Shown here piece after piece: positions 43,078-54,303 of a stretch of DNA of 64,000 nt. A model generated the notes under the pieces. The model was not told the DNA's origin. It worked only from the letters and a program-made list of their open reading frames with translations, and ran no database searches. Source of the stretch: Paraphoma chrysanthemicola (lineage: Eukaryota > Ascomycota > Dothideomycetes > Pleosporales > Phaeosphaeriaceae); assembly GCA_020744225.1 (NCBI GenBank), contig JAGMWG010000001.1, positions 3,224,001 through 3,288,000 of the forward strand. The letters run 5' to 3'. How positions within the stretch are numbered: the first letter of the stretch is position 1; each line of letters begins with the position of its first letter. The position numbers were made by a program, and so were the translations under genes.

Positions 43078-44206
43078 TGTCAAAAGCAGCAGGTCTAAAG
43101 TGAGTGATATGAGAATTCGAGATAATCTCGGACTTTTGTAGTGAAAGATCAAGAGCTATGGAAATTTCTGATGCACTTTGCTAGCAAGATGGCATTTGCG
43201 ACATCGAGCGATGCAGAAGTGAAGAATTGCATGGGTGATGTCATTGCACTGGAAGCTTTTCCCTTCTTAGTCCTTTCGACCCTGCCTCGTGAAGATCACA
43301 CATGGAAAAGAGGTCCCATAATGGCAGAGCGATGGGCTTGATAGCCAATGGGGTCAATCTTGATGGTTTGATCACTTCTTCGTGAGTCAATTCGATGTTG
43401 AACCCTGGTAATATCCACATTTTTGAGCTTCGCGATCACGATCTGCGCGAAAGCAAGGTGCCGCTATTCCGACCAACTGGGAAATCCTCTTTTTACGGAG
43501 AGGTAAAATTCGCGATACACTTGAGTTGAAGGACTGCCCTAAGTCTAGAGAAAAACTTCGGTGATGTAGCCGTAACCGAATACCGGATCGAATCGAGGTT
43601 GCCATGCCGTGCTGATGCGGCTACAGCTTGCTTAAAAAACCCAGCGCATTGTTTCGACAGTGAGTTGCTGAACGTACAGTGGAGCAAGCTGTCACGACGC
43701 ATTGAACAATGTTTGAAGTGTCTCGAAAATACTGGAGAGCGGAGACTACACAAATGTATGCGGATGCTGTGCCCGAGCTGATTGCCGAGCATGACTCGAG
43801 TCGCCACATGCGCTGCAGGCTTTTCCGGTTAGCGCTCTGGGCCGGTAATGCCGATGCAACAGCATGTCACAAAAACTCCAGGTCCACAAAATGGGGCTCT
43901 GGCTTAGCGTGGAGTACGCGGCGAAAATTGCCTGAACTGTTCAAGACGGATTACCGAATTTGCATTCGCGGGATTGGTATCTACGGTGCCTGCCGGCTTC
44001 TAGAAACAGTCGTCCATGCAGGCTACTCCGCATTGATGAAGCACTGGTTGGAACATGTACACTGACCGCGTTGGGAGCGTGGCATGCGCGCGACTACGAC
44101 GCAGGATAAACGCTCGATGCTTGGCACACCGCTTGCTCGTGGGGACTGCTTGCTCAACATCACCGCATCACCATATCCCTCGTACACCGAGTAACCATGT
44201 GGCCCC
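43078..44206. other. Intergenic region of 1.1 kb
   Basis: This includes the aquaglyceroporin promoter and the VPS26 3' UTR. Open frames (43141-43341 and 43709-44065) have no recognisable content. Confidence 0.45.
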
Positions 44207-45311
44207 TCAGGATACTGCCATTAACTTGTTCTGCTCCTGCGCCAGGGTCAGTCCTTCCGGTGCCTGCCGGAAAAGTACGATTTCGGATTGCTTGAAGTAT
44301 CGCCGAGCATCTGGTGGCTGTCAGTTCTGGGCACCATCATGCACTAAAGGATGTCTCCGTACCTTCATCAATGAGCACTAAGCTCAGGTAATACCTAGTC
44401 GAGTACTTCTTGTTGACCTCGCGAAATGTGGGTGTCAAGTCGAAGCCGCCGAGGAACAATCTGATTGGAATTGTCTCTCCTACGCTACCGTTAGGTTGTC
44501 CCAGGAATAGCCTCGAATACCACATACCTCGCGATGGTGACCCATCCATGATTTCAAAGCGGACCAGCGTCTCGCTCTCGTTGTACTGGTTCGGCGCTGC
44601 CCCAGTCGTCTCTCTCCGTATGATGGAAAGCTCCATGTGCTTGATCTTTAACCGCACGAGCAAGAAGTATATCCTGCCGACAATGACGTCTTTGAGATGG
44701 TACTTGGATTTCGAGTACTCGAACTCGATGTGCAGGCAGTCTTCGATACCGACATCCATCTTGATGCTGCTGTTTGTCTCGGGCGGTATCCGATACGAGT
44801 ACACCCATAGGTCCTTCTCGCGCACGACATCAGCCATCCTCCGCGATACAGTGACGCGCACAAAGTAGCGCAACTTCACGTTGATGCCGTTGTACGACTC
44901 GTACTGCTTCTCGACATTCTTGAAGTTGAATTCGAATGTCTGTGGATGCTGCAGTTCGCCAGGAGCAGCGAGTTCTTGGCCGAGAGAGAGGAATTCGTGA
45001 TGGTTGCCGCGATCGAAGAACATTTCTGTGTTCCACACGTCAGCCTAGATTCGCCAGGCACACCCATATGGGGATGCGCGACAGGGCAACACACCAATTG
45101 TGCCGATGAATTGCACCTTGATGCCAGTGTGCTCCAGTCGCTTGCCATCCTTGGGCCGCACCGTGACCTGGCCCTTCACCGACTCGCCGTCGAGATACAG
45201 CGGCACCTTCTCTTTGCGGTTCTTGTCGAGCTTTACATCGACAGCAGAGCGGTCGTCGAGGTCCTCGAGCACAATGTCGATATCGACCGGGGTGGAGAAG
45301 AAGTAGGACAT
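44207..45311 (-). CDS. VPS26: Retromer subunit Vps26, 311 aa
   Basis: On the reverse strand, exons are 45311..45095, 45025..44528, 44479..44363 and 44310..44207, with introns of 69, 48 and 52 nt. The arrestin-like fold is recognisable from SYFFSTPVDIDIVLED, VKVQFIGTIEMFFDRGNHHE-like wording around the first splice, FEFNFKNVEKQYESYNGINV and RYFVRVTVSR. The end reads LFLGGFDLTPTFREVNKKYS, then YLSLVLIDEDARRYFKQSEI, both nearly invariant in Vps26. It forms the retromer core with Vps35 and Vps29 and recycles cargo from endosomes to the Golgi. The 48-nt second intron is a multiple of three without a stop, so intron retention would be read through as 16 extra residues. Confidence 0.95.
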
Positions 45312-46669
45312 GGCGGGCGACTGTGCTTCCGACAGCGGGTGGGCGCGTTCCTGGATGCGATGGAGCTGTCAACGGTCTCGTCGGTGGTCGGCGGCAGCTT
45401 GGCTGGTGTTGCCGATAGCTTACGCCACAGTGGCTGGTGTGTGGCGCTGAGTGGCGCCAGCGATGACTAACCGGGCTGGGGTGCGCTTCCCCGCAGCCTT
45501 ACGAGTCCTGGGCCTTCTCCTCACCACCCTGGCACTTACATCACCGCTCCAATCGCGGCTAGCTTAAATCCCCTCCAGAGACGTCACCGCTGTCATCCGT
45601 GTCACCTCTGGTGTTTCTGGTCACACGGAGCCGTTTCTACATCCGGAACGAATGTTGAATGGAATGACAATAGAGATGTACGCCGCGTGCCCTACTACGA
45701 TACGCCGGGCGCGCACAGTGTGGCTGCGCGCCGCGAGCGGTGAGCGCACACGATCAGCTGCAGCTTCGGGGCGCTTTGCTCCATTTGCCGTTCCCTCTAG
45801 GCAGCTGAGATCCCTTGTTTCTGCTTCCGTTGGCTCGACCGTCGCCGGCCCGAAGAGACTTCACTCGCCTCGTGTGACCCCCACGCGCCATTATCCAACA
45901 GCTTCACATCCCCGCCTGGCTGCAAGCGGCCGTCTCAACAACGGCTGCCTCTGTCGCAGTACCTCTGTGCGCTGCTTTTGCCCCCTGGCGTTCGCAGGCG
46001 ACAGCGCCGTGATGCCGCCCCGTAGACGCTGTGCTGGCACTGTATGCGCTGCAGCATGCAAGATGCAGCAGTACCTGACAATGACTGGGGTACAAAGTGC
46101 GGGGACGCATCGCCGTGACGCCTAACTCCATCCGCCACATGCATCATCCCACGCGCTACGGATCAATGTTCAAACGCCGACAACTCTTACGCGCAGCTCG
46201 TTTCTCCAGGTCCGGCTCGACGGGCCAGGAGAATGGCATTTGTCCCACCCTGTCCCGGTCGTTTGAACTATCACTGGACTATCACGAGTCGGGCAGCCGA
46301 GCGCCCCTGTCGCTGATTCGCACACGATGTTTTCGTTGTGACATCAAGCCTGGGCCTCCACTGTTCAGTTCCAAACTTTGATCCCACCCTTGCCGTCATG
46401 CTCTCCGAAAGCCTGCGCGGGAGGAATTTCCAGTCGAGACGCCCACGCCTTAAAAAGCGCACTGCCCCATATCCCAATCTAGCTCCCTGTTATTGCTTAC
46501 CGTCTACCCGCATACTCTTGGTTACATCCACTTCTCAACACTATAACTACCTGAGACAATCCGCGTGCCTTTTGTCCTTGCGAGCCCAACTCACACACTA
46601 GCGTCGTACCCGTACCTCCCCATACATACTTCACAGTTGCCTTCCCGTTTGTTCCGCAAACCTGCCATC
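45312..46669. promoter_or_regulatory. Divergent intergenic region, VPS26 / gluconokinase
   Basis: 1.36 kb separate the two ATGs. The stretch nearest the gluconokinase gene (46460-46669) is C/T-rich, as in a fungal leader. A frame at 45652-46125 is open but has no recognisable content. Confidence 0.45.
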
Positions 46670-47429
46670 ATGTTGCAAACTGTCGAGCAGCCGCAATCAA
46701 CTCCGCTACATTATGCTTCGCCGCCCACGCCGCCAATATCCAACTCTGCATCGCCCTCTGTCTCGTCCACATCTCTAAACGCCACCAAATCGTCCAACAT
46801 GACTATTCCAAGCCATCATCACATCCTCATCGTCACAGGACCAGCAGGATGCGGGAAGAGCACCATTGCCATGCATCTTTCCCAACGATATGGCTTTGAC
46901 TATATTGAGGGTGACGAGGTAAGTTACTCCCAATCTAAGTATACAAGACCCAATATACTGACTGCGACAGTTTCACCCTCAAGCGAACATTGACAAAATG
47001 GCCGCCGGTATCCCGCTGAACGACGAAGACCGTTGGGATTGGCTTATTCTTCTTCGCGACCAAGCGCTAGTAGCCTTGAAGGATGGCGCAAAAGGTGTCG
47101 TCGTTACCTGCAGTGCCCTCAAGAAGAAGTACCGCGACGTTATCCGTACCGCAAGACTCTACGATGAGGACCCAAATGCGAGCGTGCATTTTGTATACCT
47201 TCGCGCCGACAAGGCAACCCTACTGGCTCGAGTTCGCGCCAGACAAGGACACTACATGAAGGATGCCATGGTTGACAGCCAATTTGCTGCACTAGAGGAG
47301 CCCGATGATGCCGAGTGCAAGCAGCTCAAGGACGTTGAGATCGTTGACGTAAAGGGCACCATCCAGGACGTCAAGGTGCTCGCGAGCGCTGCTGTCGATC
47401 GAGTTTTGCTGAACCAGCCCGCGCAATGA
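46670..47429 (+). CDS. Gluconokinase, 235 aa
   Basis: Exons are 46670..46918 and 46971..47429, with a 52-nt intron joining EGDE to FHPQANIDKM. That string is the gluconate-binding signature of GntK-type kinases. The P-loop is VTGPAGCGKSTIAMHLS (~55-71). WLILLRDQ, VVTCSALKKKYRDVIR and VYLRADKATLLARVRARQGHYM follow as in bacterial and fungal gluconokinases. The ~45-residue Ser/Thr/Pro-rich N-terminus is extra, and a Met at 44 could be an alternative start. It phosphorylates D-gluconate to 6-phosphogluconate, feeding the pentose phosphate pathway. Confidence 0.92.
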
Positions 47430-49169
47430 CATGTGGTTGGAACTCAGCTGACCCGACTTTCCTTTGGTTCTTGATAAGTAATTTAAGCGTCTCGCATCGC
47501 TGGCGTTGGGAGGGATTGAAAATGGCGTAACATACAATACCCTCCTGGGTAGTTTAGCATTATCGGAATTATGGAGGAACTCACCGCCTCGCTATACGAC
47601 CTTGTTCTCTAAGCAATATCATTGTCATTTCGTACCTTGCACTTCGCATCGAAGTGAGCTTAGTTACCTGACACTCGGAACCAGCTTGCGACCACAAGAA
47701 CCCCGCGTGCGGGAGGGCAATAATGCTGCCGCTCACGGACGAGCTTCCCGACAACTATTATGGGATCGCGAGACGTTGAGATTGCGCCATCTAACCATGC
47801 AGATGGACGCATCGAGCTATCACTAAATTGCGCCACTAATAGATTCGCACGTGGGAATTGAGGGTCTCGGGATTCCCCGGGTGTTCCTTTCTCCATGCCA
47901 CTTGTAAGAACATCTGCACTTCTAGCATCCCGTCCACCTCATTCGCGACCATTATCTTGTGTCACAAAAACGCGCATTGACTTGCACGAAACGATACGAC
48001 CAAGCAATGAGGACGAAAATACCACTGTTCTAGCACTGCCTCCAAAGAACGGACCTGTGTCACTCACGTTCGGGCCCCGCTTCAAGCTCCTTTCTACGTG
48101 CAATGACGAGTCACAGACGCAGAGACATCATTGCCCTCACCTCGCTCGATTGACTACCTCTGTCGTCGGTTCTAAGAGCGCGCGACTATGTGGCTCCATG
48201 CGGTTCAGGTCGAGATCATGGATCACATGACCGTTCACACTAGCGTCCTCAAGGACCTTGCACGATCGAACGACGCTATGCCCAAATCTACGAATGGGTC
48301 GAGCCGCCGTGGCTGAAACACATTTCGATCGATTTGCCCCTGAGCAGTTGCTACCGACAGCCAGGTGCCCGTTATCCAGGTGTGCATTTTGGCCGAGCTG
48401 TAGCGTCCATTCTTTGCGCCAATTCCACGAGGCTGACGGTCTTGAGAACGATCGCAACCACGGAAAAGTTCAAAATTCATCTGATTCGACACTAGCCAAC
48501 GCTGTGTTCACCCTGCACAACCACATTCAGTAGCGATGAACATAAAATAAGCCATCGCTTTGGAGCCTCAAGCTTTCAGGCGTACCGAGACGGTCGCTGT
48601 CAGTCAAACTTAATGAGGCCCGCACCATGTCTAGGCATTTTCAGAGCGAACACCTGCACGATTAACTCGATCTTTAATTCCACGATCATAGAAACCCATT
48701 GTCACCGAAAAGAGTCATCTTCGGCCATTAACTCGGCGTCTTTCTGCGAAGCGATCATTTCTTCCCTGCTTTGCTGTTAAATGTCGATACTTCCTGCCAT
48801 TTGCTAGACCAAGTGTGGCGCAAGGCCACCCGTCTTAAGCCTCATCGTCACCCGAGTTGCTGCATGGTTTTGGTGCCGGAAAGACTTGAGCGCATCTGAC
48901 TGGTCGAGTCCATGCGGGTAGGGTACACATGGGCCGCTGGGTGGCGTTTCGGCCCCTGTAGAGTGGATGGGGGCCGTTTTCCACGATCGGCGAGGTTGAT
49001 AGACATGGTGGAGGCCAGCCGTATCAACTGGATTTCTGGCCGCTTTTCATTTCTTTGCTTGTCCTCCTCCATCTTCCAGGTGTGACATTGTCACCGACTG
49101 CCCCTCCATCGGGTGCTCAACTGGACTTTCACCCAAGGCTGGCTTACTACTCGACTTCGAAATATCACG
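47430..49169. other. Intergenic region of 1.7 kb
   Basis: I see no gene. Several short frames overlap on both strands without consistent codon use. The bases just before 49170 probably form the promoter of the membrane-sensor gene. Confidence 0.45.
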
Positions 49170-50280
49170 ATGCGGTCTTTTTCCATAGGGCTGGCAGCCC
49201 TCTTCGCTGCGCAACATGTCTATGCGCAAGGGAAATGCTACAACATCGATGGCAAGCTTCTGCCAAATGACCCTGTCTTTTACAACATGTTCCAGCCATG
49301 CACTTCTGGCGGGCCATCGACGATATGTTGCGCTACCAATCGTTCCAACCAGCCTGGTGGCGACGCGGCAAATGGAGACACCCAGGACGAATGCTTATCG
49401 AACGGATTGTGCCAGAACCGCGTGACCAAGAACGGCGTAGAAAGCACAAAGTTCGTCAAACAATCCAGACACCCTGTACAAATCGCGCTGACAAGATATC
49501 GCCAGGTACTTCCTCAACTTCTGCACCAACAGCAACCTCAGCAGCAGTGACTGCCTCAATGTCTGCGAACAGACCCGCGGCAACCAAGGAAACACCGAAA
49601 TGACGCCCTGCACCGGCAAAGCAGATAGCGAGCGCTGGTGCTGCGGCGGCGGCAATACTGCCTGTTGCTCGACTGGCGTCGGGCTCGTCACACTTGCGAA
49701 GAACTTTGGCGGCATTGTCGTCTCTTCCAGCATCGCTACTTCCCTTCAAACAAGCTCAACGGCGGTCTCTCAAGCATCTACTCTTCGCAGCGCCTCGACA
49801 GCAGGATCATCAACATCCTCGCCATCATTATCAGGCACGAATGCCCCCGCCTCATCAGGCTCATCAACACCCGCATCCACATCCAACAACTCCTCCTCCT
49901 CATCTGCTCTGTCCGGCGGCGCAATAGCAGGCATCGTCGTCGGCGCGATCGCCGGTCTCGCCCTCCTCGCCGCAGCAATCTTCTTCGCCATCCGCGCAAA
50001 CAAGTACAAGAAAGCCGCGGCTGGACACACACACATTGCCGAGGCGCCTGCGAATCCGCCGCAGTATGGTCATGAGGTAGGGAATGGGGCGGAGAAATAC
50101 GCCCAGGGGCAAACGCAGTGGCAGCAACAACAGCAGTATCAAGCTCCGGTTGCGGAAATGCAGCATCCGCCGAGTGAGTTGCCGGGCGGGTTGTATGGGG
50201 GTGCGGATCAGAGTCCGTATACGGGACATGCGAGTCCTGAGATGGGGAGTGTGGGGACGCATGGGGTGGCGCATAAGTAA
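49170..50280 (+). CDS. Single-pass cell-surface protein with Cys-rich ectodomain and Ser/Thr-rich stalk (wall-sensor-like), 351 aa
   Basis: Exons are 49170..49450 and 49506..50280. The 55-nt intron has a CTGAC branch and restores KYFLNFCTNSNLSSSDC. Residues 1-19 are a signal peptide (MRSFSIGLAALFAAQHVYA). The ectodomain (~20-165) has many Cys, such as GKCYNIDGKLL, ICCATNRS and WCCGGGNTACCSTG. A Ser/Thr-rich stalk (~175-228) follows, then one membrane segment (~231-253, AIAGIVVGAIAGLALLAAAI) and a cytoplasmic tail rich in Gln/Pro/Tyr. This layout is common among Pezizomycotina surface proteins. It recalls Mid2/Wsc sensors, but no WSC domain is evident and the function is unknown. Confidence 0.75.
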
Positions 50281-50829
50281 ATGTTTCAAGAAAAGCAGAG
50301 CGGACATGTGGGAATTGTTCTTCGAGATCTTATGATAGGATAGGATGTGGAATAAGGGCTTTTATTGGATGTGATTTGCATTGTAAGAAGGTTGAGGGTT
50401 GTCGGATTTCAAAGATACCATATGACACGTAGTACATGCGTACTTGAGCGTGGTTGCATTTTTTCCAGCTATCAAAAAGTCCTTTGATTATGCATTTTAT
50501 CTGCAGTACTATGATTTGATCATGAAACGAATTCGTATAAAGTTTGACGAGTTTTTGGTATGGCATGTGGCCAATGACTACCAGGCCAAGTGACTTCAAC
50601 GTCGCGCAGCCCGAATTGTGAAGCGGGGCGGCGCTGGATGCTCGATGCGCCGCCCAGAACCCGCTCAGCCTGGTCACTTGCACTGCCTCGACAGGCAGCC
50701 TTCACAGTAGCCCAGCGCAAGCTTCCTCTGCTTGCTCCGCTCTTTCGTGACTTTACCTTTCCACTCTTGACACCATTGCATTGGTTTGCGACTTGCCTTT
50801 TCCTAGGCTAAGCCAAGACATTACCCGCT
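50281..50829. other. Intergenic region before the NLR gene
   Basis: This holds the 3' UTR of the membrane-sensor gene and the NLR promoter. A C/T-rich stretch lies just before the NLR ATG. Nothing else is recognised. Confidence 0.45.
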
Positions 50830-53565
50830 ATGCGGCTTCTCCACTTTAACGCGCTGGGAAGGCCCGTCCTGACGGATTTCCGCGGCAAAACGTTGCCGCA
50901 ATACGCCATTCTGTCGCACAGATGGAGCAATTCTGAGATCAGTTTCGAAGAGATATCAAATGGAACCTACGAGGAGAAGGAAGAAGCCTATCACAAGCTC
51001 CGGTTCTGCGCCGAACAGGCGGCGCGCGACGAGCTGCAGTACTTCTGGATCGACACATGCTGCATTAACATGTGGGACCGCGACGAGCGTTCAAAATCGA
51101 TCAATTCAATGTTCCAGTGGTATAAGAATGCGTCACAATGCTACGTCTTCTTGTCAGACGTGTCAGTATCGACTAAGACAAGGCCGATCCAACGCAGCGA
51201 CTGGGAGGCATCCTTTCGGCAAAGCAACTGGTTCACTAGAGGATGGACGCTCCAAGAGCTGATCGCGCCAGTGTCAGTCAAGTTCTTCTCTTATGAAGGA
51301 GAGTACATAGGCGACAAAGCGTTGCTCGACCAGCTCATACACGACATCACCAGCATCCCGCTCGCCGCATTGCGTAACTGTGCTTTAGACAAGTTCACTG
51401 TAGCCGAACGAGAACGATGGGCCAAGAATCGCGTGACAACTGAGGAAGAAGATAATATATACTGTCTGCTGGGAATTATCGGCGTCTCTATGCCCACAGT
51501 ATATGGCGAAGGACGAGAGAGTGCGTCAAGAAGACTACAGGCCGAACTAGAGGGAGCTGGTAGCGCACCGTCGATCATTCCTTTCTCGCGCAACAAGCAT
51601 TTCGTGGGCCGAGAGGTACAGCTCGCTGAAGCGGAGGCTAGGCTCTTCAGCAACGAACAGAGCACTACTACACTAGCGATCCTTGGATCTGGCGGAACAG
51701 GCAAGTCGCAGCTTGCGCTTGAGGTTGCACACCGAACAAAGCAGAACAACAAGGACTGCGCGATCTTCTGGATAGATGCGAGCGAGAAAGAAAGCATCTA
51801 TCAGTCGTTTGCGAGCGTCGCGCAGAAGCTCAGTATCCCAGGAGGTGATCAGGCAGACATGAGCCAGGTCGTCAAATTTTGTATAGCAGAGCTAAGTAAG
51901 CGGCAATGTCTGCTGATTTTCGACAATGCAGACACCCTCCCACGATCAAGCAGCTCATCAACGGCAGAAGCAGCATACCTTGCCAATTATCTACCGCAGT
52001 CTGTATCATGTTCTGTCATTTTTACAACAACGAACAGCAATATAGCCAATGCGCTAGCTCCACAAAACGTTGTAGAGCTGCAAGAACTGCTACCAGAGAC
52101 AGCGCAAAGGGTGTTGCAAAATCGCTTATCGAGACCGCTCTTAAGCACTGAGCAGCAGGACTTAAATGTCTTAATGATGCAGTTGTTATATCTGCCTCTA
52201 GCGATTGTGCAAGCAGCGGCGTGCATGAATGCGAGCAACATGACAGTGCATGAGTACCAAGCACAACTAGGGAAGCAAAGAGAATTAGCTCTAGAATCTA
52301 ATAGGAACTCGCACCAGGGTACGCTCCTGGGCTCTAGCGTGGAAGACACTGTCGCGGCTACACTTTCTGTCGCTCTTCAGCAAATTCAACGTACGAACGC
52401 ACTGGCTGTAGGTTATCTGTTCTTTGCTGCATGCGTAGAACGAAGAGACATCTCACTCGATCTTCTAGATGCAGCGTCGGTGCAGGAAAGAGAAAATGCG
52501 ATCAAGACACTTCACAGGTATGCGCTGATCACGAGACGACCTGCAGAGTCCGCACTAGATATTCATCGCCTCGTTCATAATGCCCTACGAAAGCAGCTAC
52601 AGGCGCAGGGAGATTTCAGACATTGGACTAAACACGCTGTCACTCAGCTACTCCAAGTGTTTCCGAGCGATGATCATAGCAATAGGAGCAAGTGGAGGCG
52701 ACTACTTCCGCATGCACAGTGCGCTCTGTCGCATAGTGGTACGATTGATGACTACAGAGAGGAGGATGAGAAGGGAGGAGATGAAAAGGAAGGACACGAG
52801 AGACTGGAACTTGCACGAAAATGTGCCAATACTCTATACAGCGATGGACGTTTTAGAGAGGCTGAAGAGCTGGATGTACAAGTGATGGAGACGAGCTCGA
52901 GGGTGCTTGGGGAGGAGCATCCTTCCACGCTGAGTAGTATGTCTAGCCTAGCGTTGACGTACATGAATCAAGGGCGATGGAAGGAGGCCGAAAAGCTGGG
53001 TGTGCAAGTAATGGAGACGAGAAAGAGGGTGCTTGGGGAGGACCATCCACACACGCTAAGTAGTATATCTAACCTAGCGTCAACGTTTCGAAAACAGGGG
53101 CGGTGGAAGGAGGCTGAAAAGCTGGGTGTGCAAGTAATGGAGACGAGAAAGAGGGTGCTTGGGGAGGAGCATCCACACACGCTAACTAATATATCTAACC
53201 TAGCGTCAACGTTTCGAAAACAGGGGCGGTGGAAGGAGGCTGAAACGCTAGAGGTGCAAGTAATGGAGACGAGAAAAAGAGTGCTTGGAGAAGAGCATCC
53301 TGACACGCTGTCAAGTATGCACAATCTTGCTTATACTTTACACTCAAAAGCTTGCTATAATGAGGCTCTTGTCCTTATGGAGAGATGCTACCAACTACGC
53401 CAGCGGACTCTAGGCGACCAACATCATAGGACACAGTCATCGCTGAACGTGCTAAACAGTTGGCGCGACAAAGTAGAAGACAAAGAAGAACACAGAAAAT
53501 CCAAGGGAGAACAAGAAGACGAAAAAGACACAAAAGACACAAAAGCCAAAGGGACAACAATGTAA
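50830..53565 (+). CDS. Fungal NLR: HET + NB-ARC + TPR protein, 911 aa
   Basis: This is a single exon. The HET domain opens with YAILSHRWSNSEISFEEI (~26-43), then YFWIDTCCINMWDRDERSKS, NWFTRGWTLQELIAP and EEEDNIYCLLGIIGVSMPTV. A short linker (IPFSRNKHFVGREVQL) leads into the NB-ARC NTPase, with P-loop LGSGGTGKSQLALEVA (~285-300), CLLIFDNADTLP (Walker B) and VIFTTTNSN. From ~677 there are four 42-residue kinesin-light-chain-type TPR units, plus a fifth degenerate one, then a Lys/Glu-rich tail. HET domains trigger cell death in heterokaryon incompatibility, and the TPRs probably sense the ligand. No frameshift or stop is seen, so the gene looks functional. The last 50 residues are repeats of charged residues. 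Confidence 0.92.
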   Translation: MRLLHFNALGRPVLTDFRGKTLPQYAILSHRWSNSEISFEEISNGTYEEKEEAYHKLRFCAEQAARDELQYFWIDTCCINMWDRDERSKSINSMFQWYKNASQCYVFLSDVSVSTKTRPIQRSDWEASFRQSNWFTRGWTLQELIAPVSVKFFSYEGEYIGDKALLDQLIHDITSIPLAALRNCALDKFTVAERERWAKNRVTTEEEDNIYCLLGIIGVSMPTVYGEGRESASRRLQAELEGAGSAPSIIPFSRNKHFVGREVQLAEAEARLFSNEQSTTTLAILGSGGTGKSQLALEVAHRTKQNNKDCAIFWIDASEKESIYQSFASVAQKLSIPGGDQADMSQVVKFCIAELSKRQCLLIFDNADTLPRSSSSSTAEAAYLANYLPQSVSCSVIFTTTNSNIANALAPQNVVELQELLPETAQRVLQNRLSRPLLSTEQQDLNVLMMQLLYLPLAIVQAAACMNASNMTVHEYQAQLGKQRELALESNRNSHQGTLLGSSVEDTVAATLSVALQQIQRTNALAVGYLFFAACVERRDISLDLLDAASVQERENAIKTLHRYALITRRPAESALDIHRLVHNALRKQLQAQGDFRHWTKHAVTQLLQVFPSDDHSNRSKWRRLLPHAQCALSHSGTIDDYREEDEKGGDEKEGHERLELARKCANTLYSDGRFREAEELDVQVMETSSRVLGEEHPSTLSSMSSLALTYMNQGRWKEAEKLGVQVMETRKRVLGEDHPHTLSSISNLASTFRKQGRWKEAEKLGVQVMETRKRVLGEEHPHTLTNISNLASTFRKQGRWKEAETLEVQVMETRKRVLGEEHPDTLSSMHNLAYTLHSKACYNEALVLMERCYQLRQRTLGDQHHRTQSSLNVLNSWRDKVEDKEEHRKSKGEQEDEKDTKDTKAKGTTM
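52861..53364 (+). repeat. Four tandem 126-bp repeats encoding the TPR units
   Basis: Units start at 52861, 52987, 53113 and 53239. Units 2 and 3 differ at only 4 of 126 bases by my reading, while unit 1 is more divergent and unit 4 intermediate. A fifth, degraded unit follows. Each unit begins with (A)EE/AEKL..VQVMET and contains RVLGEEHPxTLSS, the kinesin-light-chain TPR pattern. Confidence 0.9.
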
Positions 53566-54303
53566 TATACATTTCAAACAGCCCATACGACGAGTAGACC
53601 ATTCATTTCCTGCTTCCTACCTACTTGCCTACTTATTCGCTTCGTCACGACATCCTCACGCCCTTACAGTTCCATTCTCATACCCTTACATTGTCTTCAA
53701 AATTATCATAACAACAAAGCCATCCGCACGGAGTGCAAAAACACCAGCCCACTGCAATCATCTAGCATACCTGCACCGCAACAGACTAGATTGCATGCTC
53801 TTGATTATGAATTGTTAATGTAACGACCTATTAGAGTGTCCAAATTCTTCATAGCGCCGTGGTCTAGCTACTCCAATTCGCGACATTATATTTTCACTGA
53901 GCCAATCTTTTCCACCAAGCTGATAGATACGGGTGACACTTCATGCGAGCGGGCTGTGTTACACCAATTTCGAAGGGGGGAATGAATGCAAAGGGCCCGA
54001 GTAACGTACGTCCTGATACACGCGTCAAACAGGACCTAGATCTCGCAACCTCGAAAAAAGAGAACTAACCACAAAAACCTCCGCTTTCTTGCGTCGCGAA
54101 CAAAAATATGCTACAATGAACCTAAGTTAATCAACCAACCAACAACCAACCAACCAACCAACCAACCAAGCACCTCCATATAACTTTTTAGAACCGCTCC
54201 TCAAAACAAACATCCACCCCCAACATCAAATCATCCTTCCCAAAATCGTACAAAAAATCTAAAACCCCCTTTACTGAAGAAAAACCCCCCCAGATCAACC
54301 ATT
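53566..54303. other. Convergent intergenic region
   Basis: The NLR gene and the SulP-type gene end towards each other. The DNA is A/C-rich. It contains a short tetranucleotide repeat (54132-54169) but no gene. Confidence 0.45.
54132..54169. repeat. AACC tetranucleotide microsatellite
   Basis: About nine copies of CCAA/AACC with one missing base occur in the A/C-rich 3' flank of the SulP-type gene. It is a plain microsatellite and probably length-variable among isolates. Confidence 0.8.

Noticed and set aside
45652..46125. 157-codon frame between VPS26 and gluconokinase
   Set aside because: The composition is Arg/Ala/Ser-rich from GC-rich DNA, with no family resemblance and no consistent splice sites.
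54132..54169. AACC run as a telomere-like or regulatory repeat
   Set aside because: The unit is not the fungal telomere repeat (TTAGGG) and the run is short. It is an ordinary microsatellite.
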